Source: Macrosoma leucophasiata
Taxonomy: Eukaryota; Arthropoda; Insecta; Lepidoptera; Hedylidae
Direction of reading: 5' to 3'
Assembly: GCA_036365455.1 (NCBI GenBank)
Contig: JAWQUS010000009.1
Location: forward strand, 6,726,001 to 6,790,000
DNA length: 64,000 nt
The stretch's first letter is position 1; each line of letters opens with the position of its first letter. Under the pieces are notes generated by a model that worked only from the letters and a program-made list of their open reading frames with translations, was not told the origin of the DNA and did not search any database. This document shows, piece by piece, positions 54,966 through 64,000 of this stretch. The position numbers were made by a program, and so were the translations under genes.

Positions 54966-56225
54966 ATGATATGTTCTTAGGTTTTCGCGAGCTACACTCA
55001 TTGAAATAAAACTATTTTTACGGATTTATCTCGCGTATATTAAACTAAAATGATTTTTAAAATCAACCCGACGTTTCGGTCGCTTTTCAGCTTCCGTGGT
55101 CCCGGGCAGACTGAGGTGACATTTGTCTGACAGAAGTTTGAAAAAATTATATGTAGCTACCTCCATCGATTTCGTAAACGCCTTGCGTAGCGTTCAGGAT
55201 TAACACAATAATTACTTATGGTATCTTGAGGTCTTGCAGACTGCTGCGGCTGGGATTTAATCTTGCTAAGTATGGGATCCCATGATGTTGATAATCGCCA
55301 TCCATCTTCTCTATTGAAATTTGGGTGTTTTTTAATTTCAATAACCTCGCGTACCATTCGTGGAATGGGTTTGTGTTCTCTAGCGAGTATTTGAATTTTA
55401 TCAAACCGGATGTAATGGTTCGGCTTATCCGCTATGTGTTCACAGACTGCAGACCTCCCTGTTCTTCGGTTTTTGACATCAGCAATGTGCTCTTTAACGC
55501 GGGTGGATACAGCTCTCTTCGTTTGACCAATATATGAGAGTCCACAATCACAATCTAATTTATAAATGCCAGAATTTTGTAATGGAATATTACTTTTGAT
55601 GGGTCTTAAATACTGATGAATCTTTTTATATGGTTTGAAAACTGTTTTAATGGAATTCTTTTTTAAAATGTTGCTGATTTTATCTGTGACACCCTTAACG
55701 TAAGGTAGTATAGCTGGTTGTCGTTCTACTGTAGGTGGTTTCACGCGGCCTCCGTGACGGACGGGTGGTACATGGAGCTTGTTGTTATGTAGCACCTGGC
55801 GTAGGTGCTTCAGCTCCCCCTGAAGATGGTGGTCGTCACAGATGCCTCGTGCTCTCTGAAATAGAGATGATCACCCGGCACATTTATCTGCCGTTGGCAT
55901 CATTCAGATATTCAATAGAGAAGATGGATGGCGATTATCAACATCATGGGATCCCATACTTAGCAAGATTAAATCCCAGCCGCAGCAGTCTGCAAGACCT
56001 CAAGATACCATAAGTAATTATTGTGTTAATCCTGAACGCTACGCAAGGCGTTTACGAAATCGATGGAGGTAGCTACATATAATTTTTTCAAACTTCTGTC
56101 AGACAAATGTCACCTCAGTCTGCCCGGGACCACGGAAGCTGAAAAGCGACCGAAACGTCGGGTTGATTTTAAAAATCATTTTAGTTTAATATACGCGAGA
56201 TAAATCCGTAAAAATAGTTTTATTT
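54966..56225 (-). mobile_element. Penelope-like element with inverted terminal copies
   Basis: The ~330-base terminal sequence at 55005-55340 is repeated inverted at 55900-56225, including the last ~50 codons of the endonuclease and the CGACCGAAACGTCGGG core. Between them is the endonuclease-end reading frame. The reverse transcriptase core is missing (5' truncation), so the copy is not autonomous. Confidence 0.82.
55157..55795 (-). CDS. GIY-YIG endonuclease end of a Penelope-like polyprotein
   Basis: This 212-residue frame carries the C-terminal part of a Penelope-type protein. In the family it nicks target DNA so that the RT can prime there. The GIY-YIG core is GIYKLDCDCGLSYIGQTKR (about residues 96-114), with the Penelope-typical C-X-C insert between GIY and YIG, a catalytic-type arginine in STRVKEH (~119) and an acidic VREVIEI (~172). 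Similarity extends upstream of the ATG (HLQGELKHLRQVL), so the true polyprotein was longer and was truncated. The final ~50 codons recur inverted at about 55905-56060. Confidence 0.85.
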   Translation of the reverse strand: MLHNNKLHVPPVRHGGRVKPPTVERQPAILPYVKGVTDKISNILKKNSIKTVFKPYKKIHQYLRPIKSNIPLQNSGIYKLDCDCGLSYIGQTKRAVSTRVKEHIADVKNRRTGRSAVCEHIADKPNHYIRFDKIQILAREHKPIPRMVREVIEIKKHPNFNREDGWRLSTSWDPILSKIKSQPQQSARPQDTISNYCVNPERYARRLRNRWR

Positions 56226-56319
56226 AAATATTTTTTCCATTGCATTAATCAAACCTAAAAACTACGGAACTCTACACTGCGCGTGGCCCGACACGCACTT
56301 GACCAGTTTTTTGTTCAGA

Positions 56320-56710
56320 TAAGGATCTCGTATTTCATATAATCGCTATTATTCAGATAAGAATTAATAATCAGTTTCAAGAATATGACGAGCCTGTAAA
56401 TCTAATAAACCAGGCGACCCGCGGCGGCGGCCGAAACAAATTGTACTTTCATATTATCTATATAGCGTCAAACAATTTCTCAGGCGATTTAGCAGCCAAC
56501 CTACCACCCTGAGCGACAAACGGGTAACTTCATATCCGGTTCCGTTCCTCGCTTCGATAAGCTGGTTTGCCCAAGTAGCCAATTTACATCCGGATTCCGA
56601 CAAATGTGGTCGGCTGCAACCACATCGCGATCATCACACGTTCTATTAATAAACTTATAGAATGCAATTACAGGGTATGAATTATCACATGTCTATATAC
56701 GAGTAAATTT
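56320..56710. other. Moderately GC-rich unique stretch
   Basis: 56400-56640 is richer in GC than its surroundings and matches nothing else in the window. No convincing frame or splice pair was seen. Confidence 0.3.
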
Positions 56711-56712
56711 AA

Positions 56713-57811
56713 TGTCGATATGTATTTAAACTGAACGCTATTTGCTTACTATTACGAATATTTGTATTTGTTTTGCTCTTCTACATGTGTTCGGTTTATG
56801 TATTTGTTTGTGTTTTGGAATTGGAACTGGTTTTTAGTGTTGTGAGTAAGTATACAAATGTGTGAAGGTTCAGATGGCAGATAATTTTCACCGTCTAGTA
56901 ATGTTTACACTATAAGGGTGTTTGTGTTTGTTGGGAATAGATACCCGTTGGTTTGCAACCAGTCGTTTATACGTTACTCCTTATTCGTGGTTAAAAGAAT
57001 ATACAATTGGATTACGAAAGCTCATTTTTTTTCTGTGTCTTGATAAAAATCAATATGCTAACAGTTTAAGAATGGTCCCTTGAGCCACGAAGTTCACAGT
57101 CGGAAGAAAAAAGATCAGAACGAAACGAAAAACCGTAAAATCTGTTAGCATGTTGTTTTTATCAAGACACAAATTAAAACGAGCTTTCGTAATCCGAACC
57201 ATTAGAGCTTCTTTTAACCACAAAAGAGGAGTGACATACATACGACTGGTTCAAAACCACAAAACTAATACATATCAATACATCTATACAAATAAATAAA
57301 ATTGAATTGTCTTTTTGTAATATAAAAATAACCGTTTTTTACTAAATACATATCTAAACACGGTACAAAACAACATTTTTTACAATTTTTGTTTGTCTGT
57401 TTGTTCCCGCTAAACTCGGGAACGGCTGGACCGATTTTGACGGGACTTTCACTGGCAGATAGCTTATGTAATAATGAGTAACTAAGGCTATTTTTATACT
57501 AGCTGCGCCCACGACTTTGTCTGGGTAGAGACTGAACAATCATATTTTTTCACGCGGACGAAATCGTGGCCACAGCTCGTTCCAAATAAACGCAAACACC
57601 CTTGTAGTGTAAACAGTATAATAGTGGGTGACTATTATCTACAATCTGAATTTTCACACATTTTTACATCCACAACACCAAAGACTAGTTTAAATTGCAA
57701 AACACGAACAAATTCGGATATACCGAATACATAGAAAACCAAAACAAATACAAATATTCGTAATACCTACTAAGGAAATACCGTTCAGTTTGAATACATA
57801 TCGACATTATA
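56713..57811. mobile_element. Large foldback element interrupted by family Z
   Basis: The left arm 56713-57063 pairs with the right arm 57139-57261 and 57580-57811 (for example GAATATTTGTATTTGTTTTG with its complement at 57745, and TGTCTTGATAAAAA with 57155). The right arm is split by a ~320-base family-Z insertion. A ~75-base loop separates the arms. No protein is seen. Confidence 0.75.
57262..57580 (+). repeat. Family Z repeat inserted in the foldback
   Basis: ATCTATACAAATAAATAAAA to GGCTATTTTTATACTAGCTG matches 63765-64000, followed by a Helitron-end-like CTAGCTGCGCCCACGACTTT. Confidence 0.65.
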
Positions 57812-58204
57812 CAATGTGTCCGGTCATGGATTGCGGATATTCGAAGTATCGATACAACAATCTTAATACACAAATACACCATGTAGTTCTATACTTTCAC
57901 TAGTTGTATCGTTGGTGTCCGCCCATCCATCGATCAACAGCATTCTCGTAGGGAGAGGGTCCATCACTTTTTGTTTTACGCCCGGCTCAGAAACTTGGAC
58001 TTGTGTTATGAAATATACCTACTTACTCGTATCTTCTATACCTCTGTTATCAGTTTCGTTTGTATCACGATTAATTTATCAATTTGAAACGTACAAACCG
58101 TAAAATAAATTGAATGCAATAAGGCAGTATATTAAGATTATGGAAGATGAACTACACATTCATACTAATATGAATGTGAAAGAAATTCTGTCTGTCTAAT
58201 ACGC

Positions 58205-58492
58205 TTTTTTTATGTAACGGAAGTGGCAAACAAGTATGCAGTTCACATTGATGTTAAGTGATGACTGCAGCCTAAAGACAGCCACACAATGGCCAAGGTC
58301 AAAATGCAGATGCGTTACCACTCCTGAGGCCTAAAGTGTTTTGCCCCTGTGCCGGAAATTACAGGGCCATACATTACCACCTGACCGGAACACGGTAGTG
58401 CTGAACACTACCATTTAGCGGCAAGTATATTAGGTAATGCGGTGGTGCCTACGCCCGCGAGCTCAGTCACTGGAGATCTACCACTAGTGAAA
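58205..58492 (-). repeat. Family C repeat, full length
   Basis: One of the best-preserved copies, with both ends present. Confidence 0.8.
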
Positions 58493-58904
58493 AAAGTTGA
58501 GCTTACCAAGATAAATTTTTCAATACTATACCATTGTTGCAGCAAATGAAGCAATATATCCCTATCTGCAATTCAAGGAATTTTTGTAAATATGCAAAAG
58601 TTTTTGCCATGACCTTTTAGGTTAATATGATTGCGATTTTAGTGTAATTCTACCTTTACACTTTCACTGTTACAAAAGATGTTGAATGTTTATAAAGAAC
58701 AATTTAATAATGTTTATGTTACGTCATGAAAATGCCAAATTAAAGTGGGCTTTAATGGCAAGTGGATATCGCAACCTAAAGGCACAGTCTAAAGTAAAAA
58801 AACGTACAGCGGCCTTTTATTGTCAACTAAATTCAATCATTATTTGCTTTGTCTCGTTTCTTCCTATGCACTGTCACATAAGACAAATGAAACAAAAAAA
58901 AACT

Positions 58905-59090
58905 AGTACGCTACCGTATAGCAGCATCAGTAGATCGTCGCGTGCGCGAAGCTCGCCGCGCAGAAGCAGCATCGGGGTTGGCCCTCTCGGCTGCGGCTTC
59001 TTCTGGCCTGCCATGCAGGCGGCGTTGGCTGCCCTTAGGTTGGTTAGGGCTTTGACGGAGGAAGCACGCATCGCCAGTTGAGAGAGGGTC
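58905..59090. other. Unexplained GC-rich patch
   Basis: It is open in both directions (plus: RSSRARSSPRRSSIGVG; minus: MRASSVKALTNLRAANAA). It matches no other part of the window. Followed by an AAATTTCATTAAAATCGGTT block, a common lepidopteran repeat tail, so it may be the inside of a mobile element. Confidence 0.3.
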
Positions 59091-59562
59091 GGGGCTTATT
59101 TATATTAATAACTGAATAGCCTATGTTCTTTTTCAAAGTCACCTTTATCTCTGTACCAAATTTCATTAAAATCGGTTCAGTCGTTTGGACGTGAAAAGGT
59201 AACAGACAGACAGAAAGCGTTACTTTCGCATTTATAATATTAATATAAGTAGAGATAGTAGGGATGTATGAAAGGTAGGTAAGGTAGGTAATAAATGGTA
59301 TAATATGTCACATCAAACTTGAAAATTTGACGAGGAAAGATAATGTCTAAAATCGGGGTAATTTGTTTACGATATTCGAACGCAATAGATAAAATTAATA
59401 AACTTTGACAAAAGCTCTTGTCCAGTTAATGCACGAACGTGGGCTGAAACGAGCCTAAACTATGCTCAACTGCGTAAAGTTTCAAGGTAGCACGTATAGC
59501 CTATAACATTATCTAGTCTCAATAATTTAGGGCGATAATGTTTAGGATCTCATGACAAATAA

Positions 59563-60813
59563 TAGGTTGGGGAAAAAGTCTTTTCGCATTATAGTATGTA
59601 TGAACTTGTAATAAAATCTCTTTGGCTGTAGTATTTGTATCTGGCTGGTTTTGGTATCATTGAAAGTTAAAATTTTAAAAAACATAATTCCAAATTCAAA
59701 TTAGGCAAATGTGTGATTTTCATTTGTTTTTCGTACTGTCAAGATGAGTGAATCTAATGAAGAAATTCGATACATTTTAAAATTTTACTACAAGAAAGGT
59801 AAAAATGCAACGCAAGCCGCGAAAAAAATTTGCGATGTTTATGGACCTAGTGCAGTGTCTGTGAGAGTAGCACAAATTTGGTTTAAGCGTTTTCAATCCG
59901 GAAATTTTGATGTCAAAGATGCACTTCGCTCTGGTCGCCCTATTACGGATAAAATGGATGCCATTTTTTGAAAAAGTGGAGCAACATCGACATATCAGTA
60001 GTTACAACGTAGCTGAAGAACTGAGAATTGATCACTAAACAGTTTTGGCGCATTTGAAAAAAGCTGGGTACAAAAAAAAGCTCGATATTTGGGTACCTCA
60101 CGAGCTCACTGAAAGAAACCTAATGAACCGTGTACTCATTTGTGATTCTTTATTACGACGTAATGAAACCGAATCAGTTTTGAAGAAGCTGATAACTGGT
60201 GATGAAAAGTGGATCACGTACCACAAGAACGTGCGAAAAAGGTCTTGGTCAAAGGCCGGTCAGGCTTCACAGACTGTGGCGAAACCCGGGTTAACTCGCA
60301 ATAAGGTGATGTTGTGTGTGTGGTGGGCCACCAGGCAGGACTATCGATTCTGAACTCTACTGCGAACAACTGATGAGATTAAAGCAAGAAGTTGAGAGAA
60401 AGCGGCCGGAATTGATCAACAGAAGGGGTGTGGTGTTTCATCATGATAACGCTAGACCTCATACATCTATAGCCACTCAGCAAAAATTTAGAGAGTTTGG
60501 CTGGGAGGTGTTAATGCATCCGCCGTATAGTCCTGACCTTGCACCTTCAGATTTCCACCTGTTTCGGTCTCTTCAGAATTCTTTATGCAATGTTAGGTTA
60601 ACATCACGAGAGGACTGCCAAATCCACTTGTCGCGGTATTTTGATGAGAAGTCCCAAAATTTTTATAGCAATGGGATCATATCCCTACCTACAAGATGGC
60701 AAAAGGTTATCGAACAAAATGGTACATACATACTTTAGTTAAATTTAAATGAACTATATTAAAAAATGTTTTGAATTATCTTAAAAAATGCGAAGAAACT
60801 TTTTCCCCAACTA
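59563..60813 (+). mobile_element. mariner transposon, decayed
   Basis: Terminal inverted repeats GGTTGGGGAAAAAGTCTTTT and TTTTTCCCCAAC are flanked by TA (59563 and 60812). The size of 1.25 kb is normal for mariner. Confidence 0.85.
59744..60738 (+). pseudogene. mariner transposase, broken
   Basis: It is a cut-and-paste transposase. The helix-turn-helix N-terminus (VAQIWFKRFQSGNFDVKD) is at 59744-59971. The catalytic triad is recognisable as TGDEKW (first D), HHDNARPHTS (second D) and SPDLAPSDFHLF (third D), with 34 residues between the last two, i.e. D,D34D as in mariner. Breaks: one extra T in the run near 59965 shifts the frame, a TAA stop lies at 60036-60038, and a deletion near 60331 shifts the frame again after LCVWW. 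Three different frames are thus needed. The copy cannot make transposase. Confidence 0.88.
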
Positions 60814-60814
60814 C

Positions 60815-62070
60815 GTACATTGATACGTGAGGAGAAAATTTAATTTCGAACTATCCCTTATGGAGTGGATGTTTGCTAAAGTTAAAATTTATAGTAATAC
60901 CACAATCTAAAGAAAACGAACACGTTACTGTGGTAATACTAGCTATCCCGACAAAGTTCGTATCGCGTTAGAGGTATAAAACAATGAAATGTCCAAAATA
61001 TTTGGTGAAAATCACCCTTAACATTTAGGCATATAAAAAATAGACTACAACCGAATCTCATATCTAACATATACACACAAAATTTCATAATGATCGGTCC
61101 GGTTCATCCGTTTCAGAGGAGTATTGTTACAAAAGGAGTACAACTTTTGTTTGTTGTCTGTACATATATGTAACGTACACGCCTGTAATCCCCGAGGGGT
61201 TGGCAGTGTAAATGCATGCATTCAGGCAATATTAACAACATAATATTAACAACATAACAAGTGAACATGGTATAGTGTTAGAACGTGACGACGTGGGATG
61301 ACTCCACCGCCCACTAAGTCGTCTCCTTCATTGAGGATAGTTCTTCCGCTCTTCGCTGTAGTAATTCAACTAACAATGGTGGTCAGTCTATTGCAACAGG
61401 CGATAGTAACTATAATAAAGCTGGATGAAAGGCAGCGTCGCGCGATAAAACTGGCAACACAGGCGTGGTGATTATGGCATAGGAGTTTTGGCGGCAACGC
61501 GGAAAAGAGCTGTGTCGCTGCGTGATATTATTTTCGAAATTTGTGTATAGTCGCGTTTTTATGTGTAAAAATGGTGGGATTTTTTTCATAAAGCATTCGA
61601 TAATGTTCACGAGTGTAAGAAAGTGATATTATGAAGTGAAAAGTGACTTTTCGTATTGCCTCCAAAACTTCGTAAAAACTTCAGTAAAGTCCCCATCGCT
61701 TTACTGGAGCCACCCCATCATCTCATCATATTCCTCATGGAAGCATTTAATCATCGTCATCTTCCATATGGATATTCATTAATTTAAAGAAATGTGAAAT
61801 TCAATATGTATACGACTGAAAGACTCTGTATCTATGGTCATGACAAATTATAAAAAAAAAAAATAGATTATGGCATATTCTCATGATATACACTATTGTG
61901 GACACCTTTGGGAAAGTCTGTTGTCCAGCGGTGGCAGACATTCAGCTGAAGTCATGGTATTGTTTAATGCAATTTATAGGCATGAAATATTTGGCTTGAT
62001 AAATTGAGATGCCCAGTCTTTTGATAAAAAAATAATGGTTTACAGTATTGAACAACGTTGGGTACATAAA
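60815..62070. other. Mixed repeat scraps, no gene seen
   Basis: It holds a short family-A 3' fragment on the minus strand (61185-61225), a piece related to family N (about 61640-61705) and a GC-richer patch at 61430-61520 without a clear frame. Confidence 0.4.
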
Positions 62071-62073
62071 ATT

Positions 62074-62300
62074 TGACAACCGGGTTAGTCCGTCGGTGTG
62101 AGACGACCGTTTGATTCGAAGGGTCGCGGGTTCGATCCCTACACCGGGACAAATATTTGTATGGTCTACAGATATTTGTTTCAGGTCTGGGTGCTCGTGT
62201 ATGTGTTGTCTGTGTACAACGGCACCCACGACACAGGTTTATCTCTAGTGTGGGGCTATGAGTGTAAGCATAAAAAAATTAAAATTAAAATTAAAATTCA
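62074..62300 (+). repeat. tRNA-derived SINE, family D, complete
   Basis: Head CCGGGTTAGTCCGTCGGTGT, B box GGGTTCGATCCC, body GGTTTATCTCTAGTGTGGGG and an AAAATT-repeat tail. Confidence 0.8.
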
Positions 62301-62537
62301 AATAATATATGTAGGATTATCCCCTAAAGTAACCGCAGCGGTCAAAAAATTAGATCATAACAAATTTAATATTCAGAGCGTTTTGCCGGTGTTTAATGCA
62401 AATAAAAGCTGAGCGCGAAAACATCACGTGTGAATCCTTTAAAATATTCCTCGAGAGGATCTCATGTTATTAACCTGCATACCAATGAATATTCTACTAA
62501 ATATGCAGGCTTCGACGGGAAAAGTATCATTGTAGGT

Positions 62538-62695
62538 TTTTTTTATGTAATGAAAGTGGCAAACAAGCATGCAGTTCACATTGATGTTAAGTATGACTGC
62601 AGCCTAGAGACTTACACAAAGACCAAGGTCAAAGTGCAAATGAGTTACCACTCCTGAGGCCTAAGGTGTTACGCCTCTATGCCGAAAATTACATT
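62538..62695 (-). repeat. Family C 3' half
   Basis: Starts TTTTTTTATGTAATGAAAGTGGCA and stops at GCCGAAAATTACA. Confidence 0.7.
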
Positions 62696-62710
62696 TTTTT
62701 CTCAAACTTC

Positions 62711-62806
62711 GACGACCCGGTTAGTCTAGTGGTGTGTGACGACCGCTCGATTCGAAGGGTCGCGGCTTCGATCCCCGCACCGGGACCAATATTTGTATGG
62801 CTTACC
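62711..62806 (+). repeat. SINE family D, head only
   Basis: CGACCCGGTTAGTCTAGTGG through CACCGGGACCAATATTTGTA; the body is missing. Confidence 0.65.
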
Positions 62807-63759
62807 GTGAGTTTGCATTGATGAAACATTCACATAAAAACATGTTAAAATCCCTGTTTCTTGACAATGTATCGTATCGCGCGTATATTTAAAAGCAAAA
62901 CACATATCGCGGAATCAATTCAAAAGACTTGAATTGCAACAAGTTTCAGTCAAAATGATGCTGTTTCTGTAATACATCGACAAAAGTAGGTACATGTATC
63001 CTGCATTCATGCGTCTTTTATCTATACTTATAATAAAACTGTAGAAGTTCAAATTCTGTACATTAAAAATATAGAAAAAAATAAATACCAGGGGATGTTA
63101 CTAGGTCGATACCGAACCCAAATATGTGATTAGATTTTTTTTTGTCTGTCTGTTTGTTCAAGCATCACATAAAAACTACCAGTCCGATTACAATGAAACT
63201 TGGTATGATTATACTTTAACCTTTGGCGCACAACACTGGGTACTTTTTATCCCGGAAAAATGTCTGTTTGTTTGTGTGTTTGTGCACGCTAATTTCAGAA
63301 ACGGATTATTCGATCTGCTATTTTAAGTAATATATTGTGGTAAGTTTCACTTAATGTTTAAAGTTTGTTTCATGTGAGTCGGTTCAGAAATAAAAAAGTT
63401 ATGTCTATTTAAAGAATCGTATCGAATATTTTCATATTTCTATCTTTCAGAGGGTTTCGTACTAAAAGGTAAAAGCGGACCCTACGGATTACTAATCCAT
63501 CGCTGTCCGTCTGTCTGTCACCAGGCCGTATCTCATAAATAGTGATAGCTAGAAAGCGAATATTTTCACAAATCATGTATTTCTGTTACCGCTATAAAGA
63601 TAAAATTAATAACTAAAAATAAGAAAATGAAAATGAGCACACAACAAAGGTGTTTTTTTTCGTATATTTTTTGCATGAAAATAACGGCAGCTAGTAACCG
63701 CTTAAATTTTTTACAGAATTTTTAGGTCTTATGTTGTATATTATATTCCATAATAAATC

Positions 63760-64000
63760 TATACAAATAAATAAAATTGTAGTGTCTGTTTGTAATATAA
63801 AAATAACCGCTTTTTACTAAATGCATATGTATGTATACACGGTACATATTCCAAAACAACATTTTTGACAATATTTGTCTGTCTGTCTGTCTGTTTGTTC
63901 CCGCTAATCTCGGGAACGGCTGGACCATTTTTTACGGTACTTTCACTAGCAGATAGCTTATGTAACAAGGAGTAACTAAGGCTACTTTTATCTCCATACA
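63760..64000 (+). repeat. Family Z repeat, runs off the window
   Basis: Same as 57265-57490. GTCTGTCTGTCTG and CGGGAACGGCTGGACC are well kept. Confidence 0.65.

Larger units (their letters stand above)
54595..56316 (-). mobile_element. Family G element split by a Penelope-like insertion
   Basis: The left piece begins AAGGGTTCCGTAG. The right piece ends TGCGCGTGGCCCGACACGCA then CTTGACCAG, the complement of family G's start at 28663. The split point carries TATTTTTTCC(AT) on both sides. Confidence 0.65.

Noticed and set aside
55735..56013. 92-codon plus-strand frame ending like the Penelope protein
   Set aside because: Its second half is the inverted copy of the endonuclease end; the first half is antisense. 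A chance fusion.

Overview
The window looks like nuclear DNA of a moth or butterfly. It is AT-rich, has split host exons with GT/AG boundaries, and is filled with element types I recognise as typical of Lepidoptera: several tRNA-derived SINE families, Helitron-like repeats ending in CTAG, RTE-type LINEs, Penelope-like elements, BEL and Ty3/gypsy LTR elements, a mariner and many small foldback (MITE-like) elements. The species call is an inference from repeat content. No bacterial-style operons, CRISPR arrays or rRNA genes were seen.

Host genes. (1) A minus-strand gene with three in-phase exons at 23683-23450, 4940-4671 and 3519-about 3358 encodes a protein whose second exon resembles the N-terminal region of fibrous sheath-interacting protein 2 (FSIP2), a sperm-tail protein. 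Its 18.5 kb first intron holds most of the elements in the left third of the window. (2) A plus-strand exon at 48758-49039 has a good branch point, acceptor and donor, and starts a protein carrying an RFxV kinase-docking motif near its N-terminus. An SLC12 cation-chloride cotransporter is a possible but unproven identity. A GC/CpG-rich patch at about 31.5-31.9 kb may be its promoter and 5' non-coding exon.

Mobile elements by region. 0-1.4 kb: end of a BEL/Pao element with its LTR, which was later hit by a Penelope-like relic. 2.1-3.1 kb: a Helitron-like element invaded by a composite containing an inverted pair of tRNA-derived units. 12.2-17.25 kb: a complete, apparently young Ty3/gypsy element with identical-looking LTRs, an intact gag, and an intact pol joined to it by a textbook -1 slippery heptamer. 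17.96-19.79 kb: a GC-rich 15-bp minisatellite whose every unit is a small hairpin. 35.9-37.85 kb: a 5'-truncated RTE LINE with two amber stops. 54.6-56.3 kb: a Penelope-like element with inverted terminal copies, nested in an older repeat. 56.7-57.8 kb: a large foldback interrupted by another repeat. 59.56-60.81 kb: a decayed mariner.

The remaining sequence is a mosaic of about a dozen dispersed families (named A to Z here for cross-reference) and AT-rich intronic or intergenic DNA without visible genes. The best candidates for follow-up are the gypsy element's frameshift junction, the hairpin minisatellite, the TE-filled FSIP2-like gene and the series of nested insertions with readable target-site duplications.
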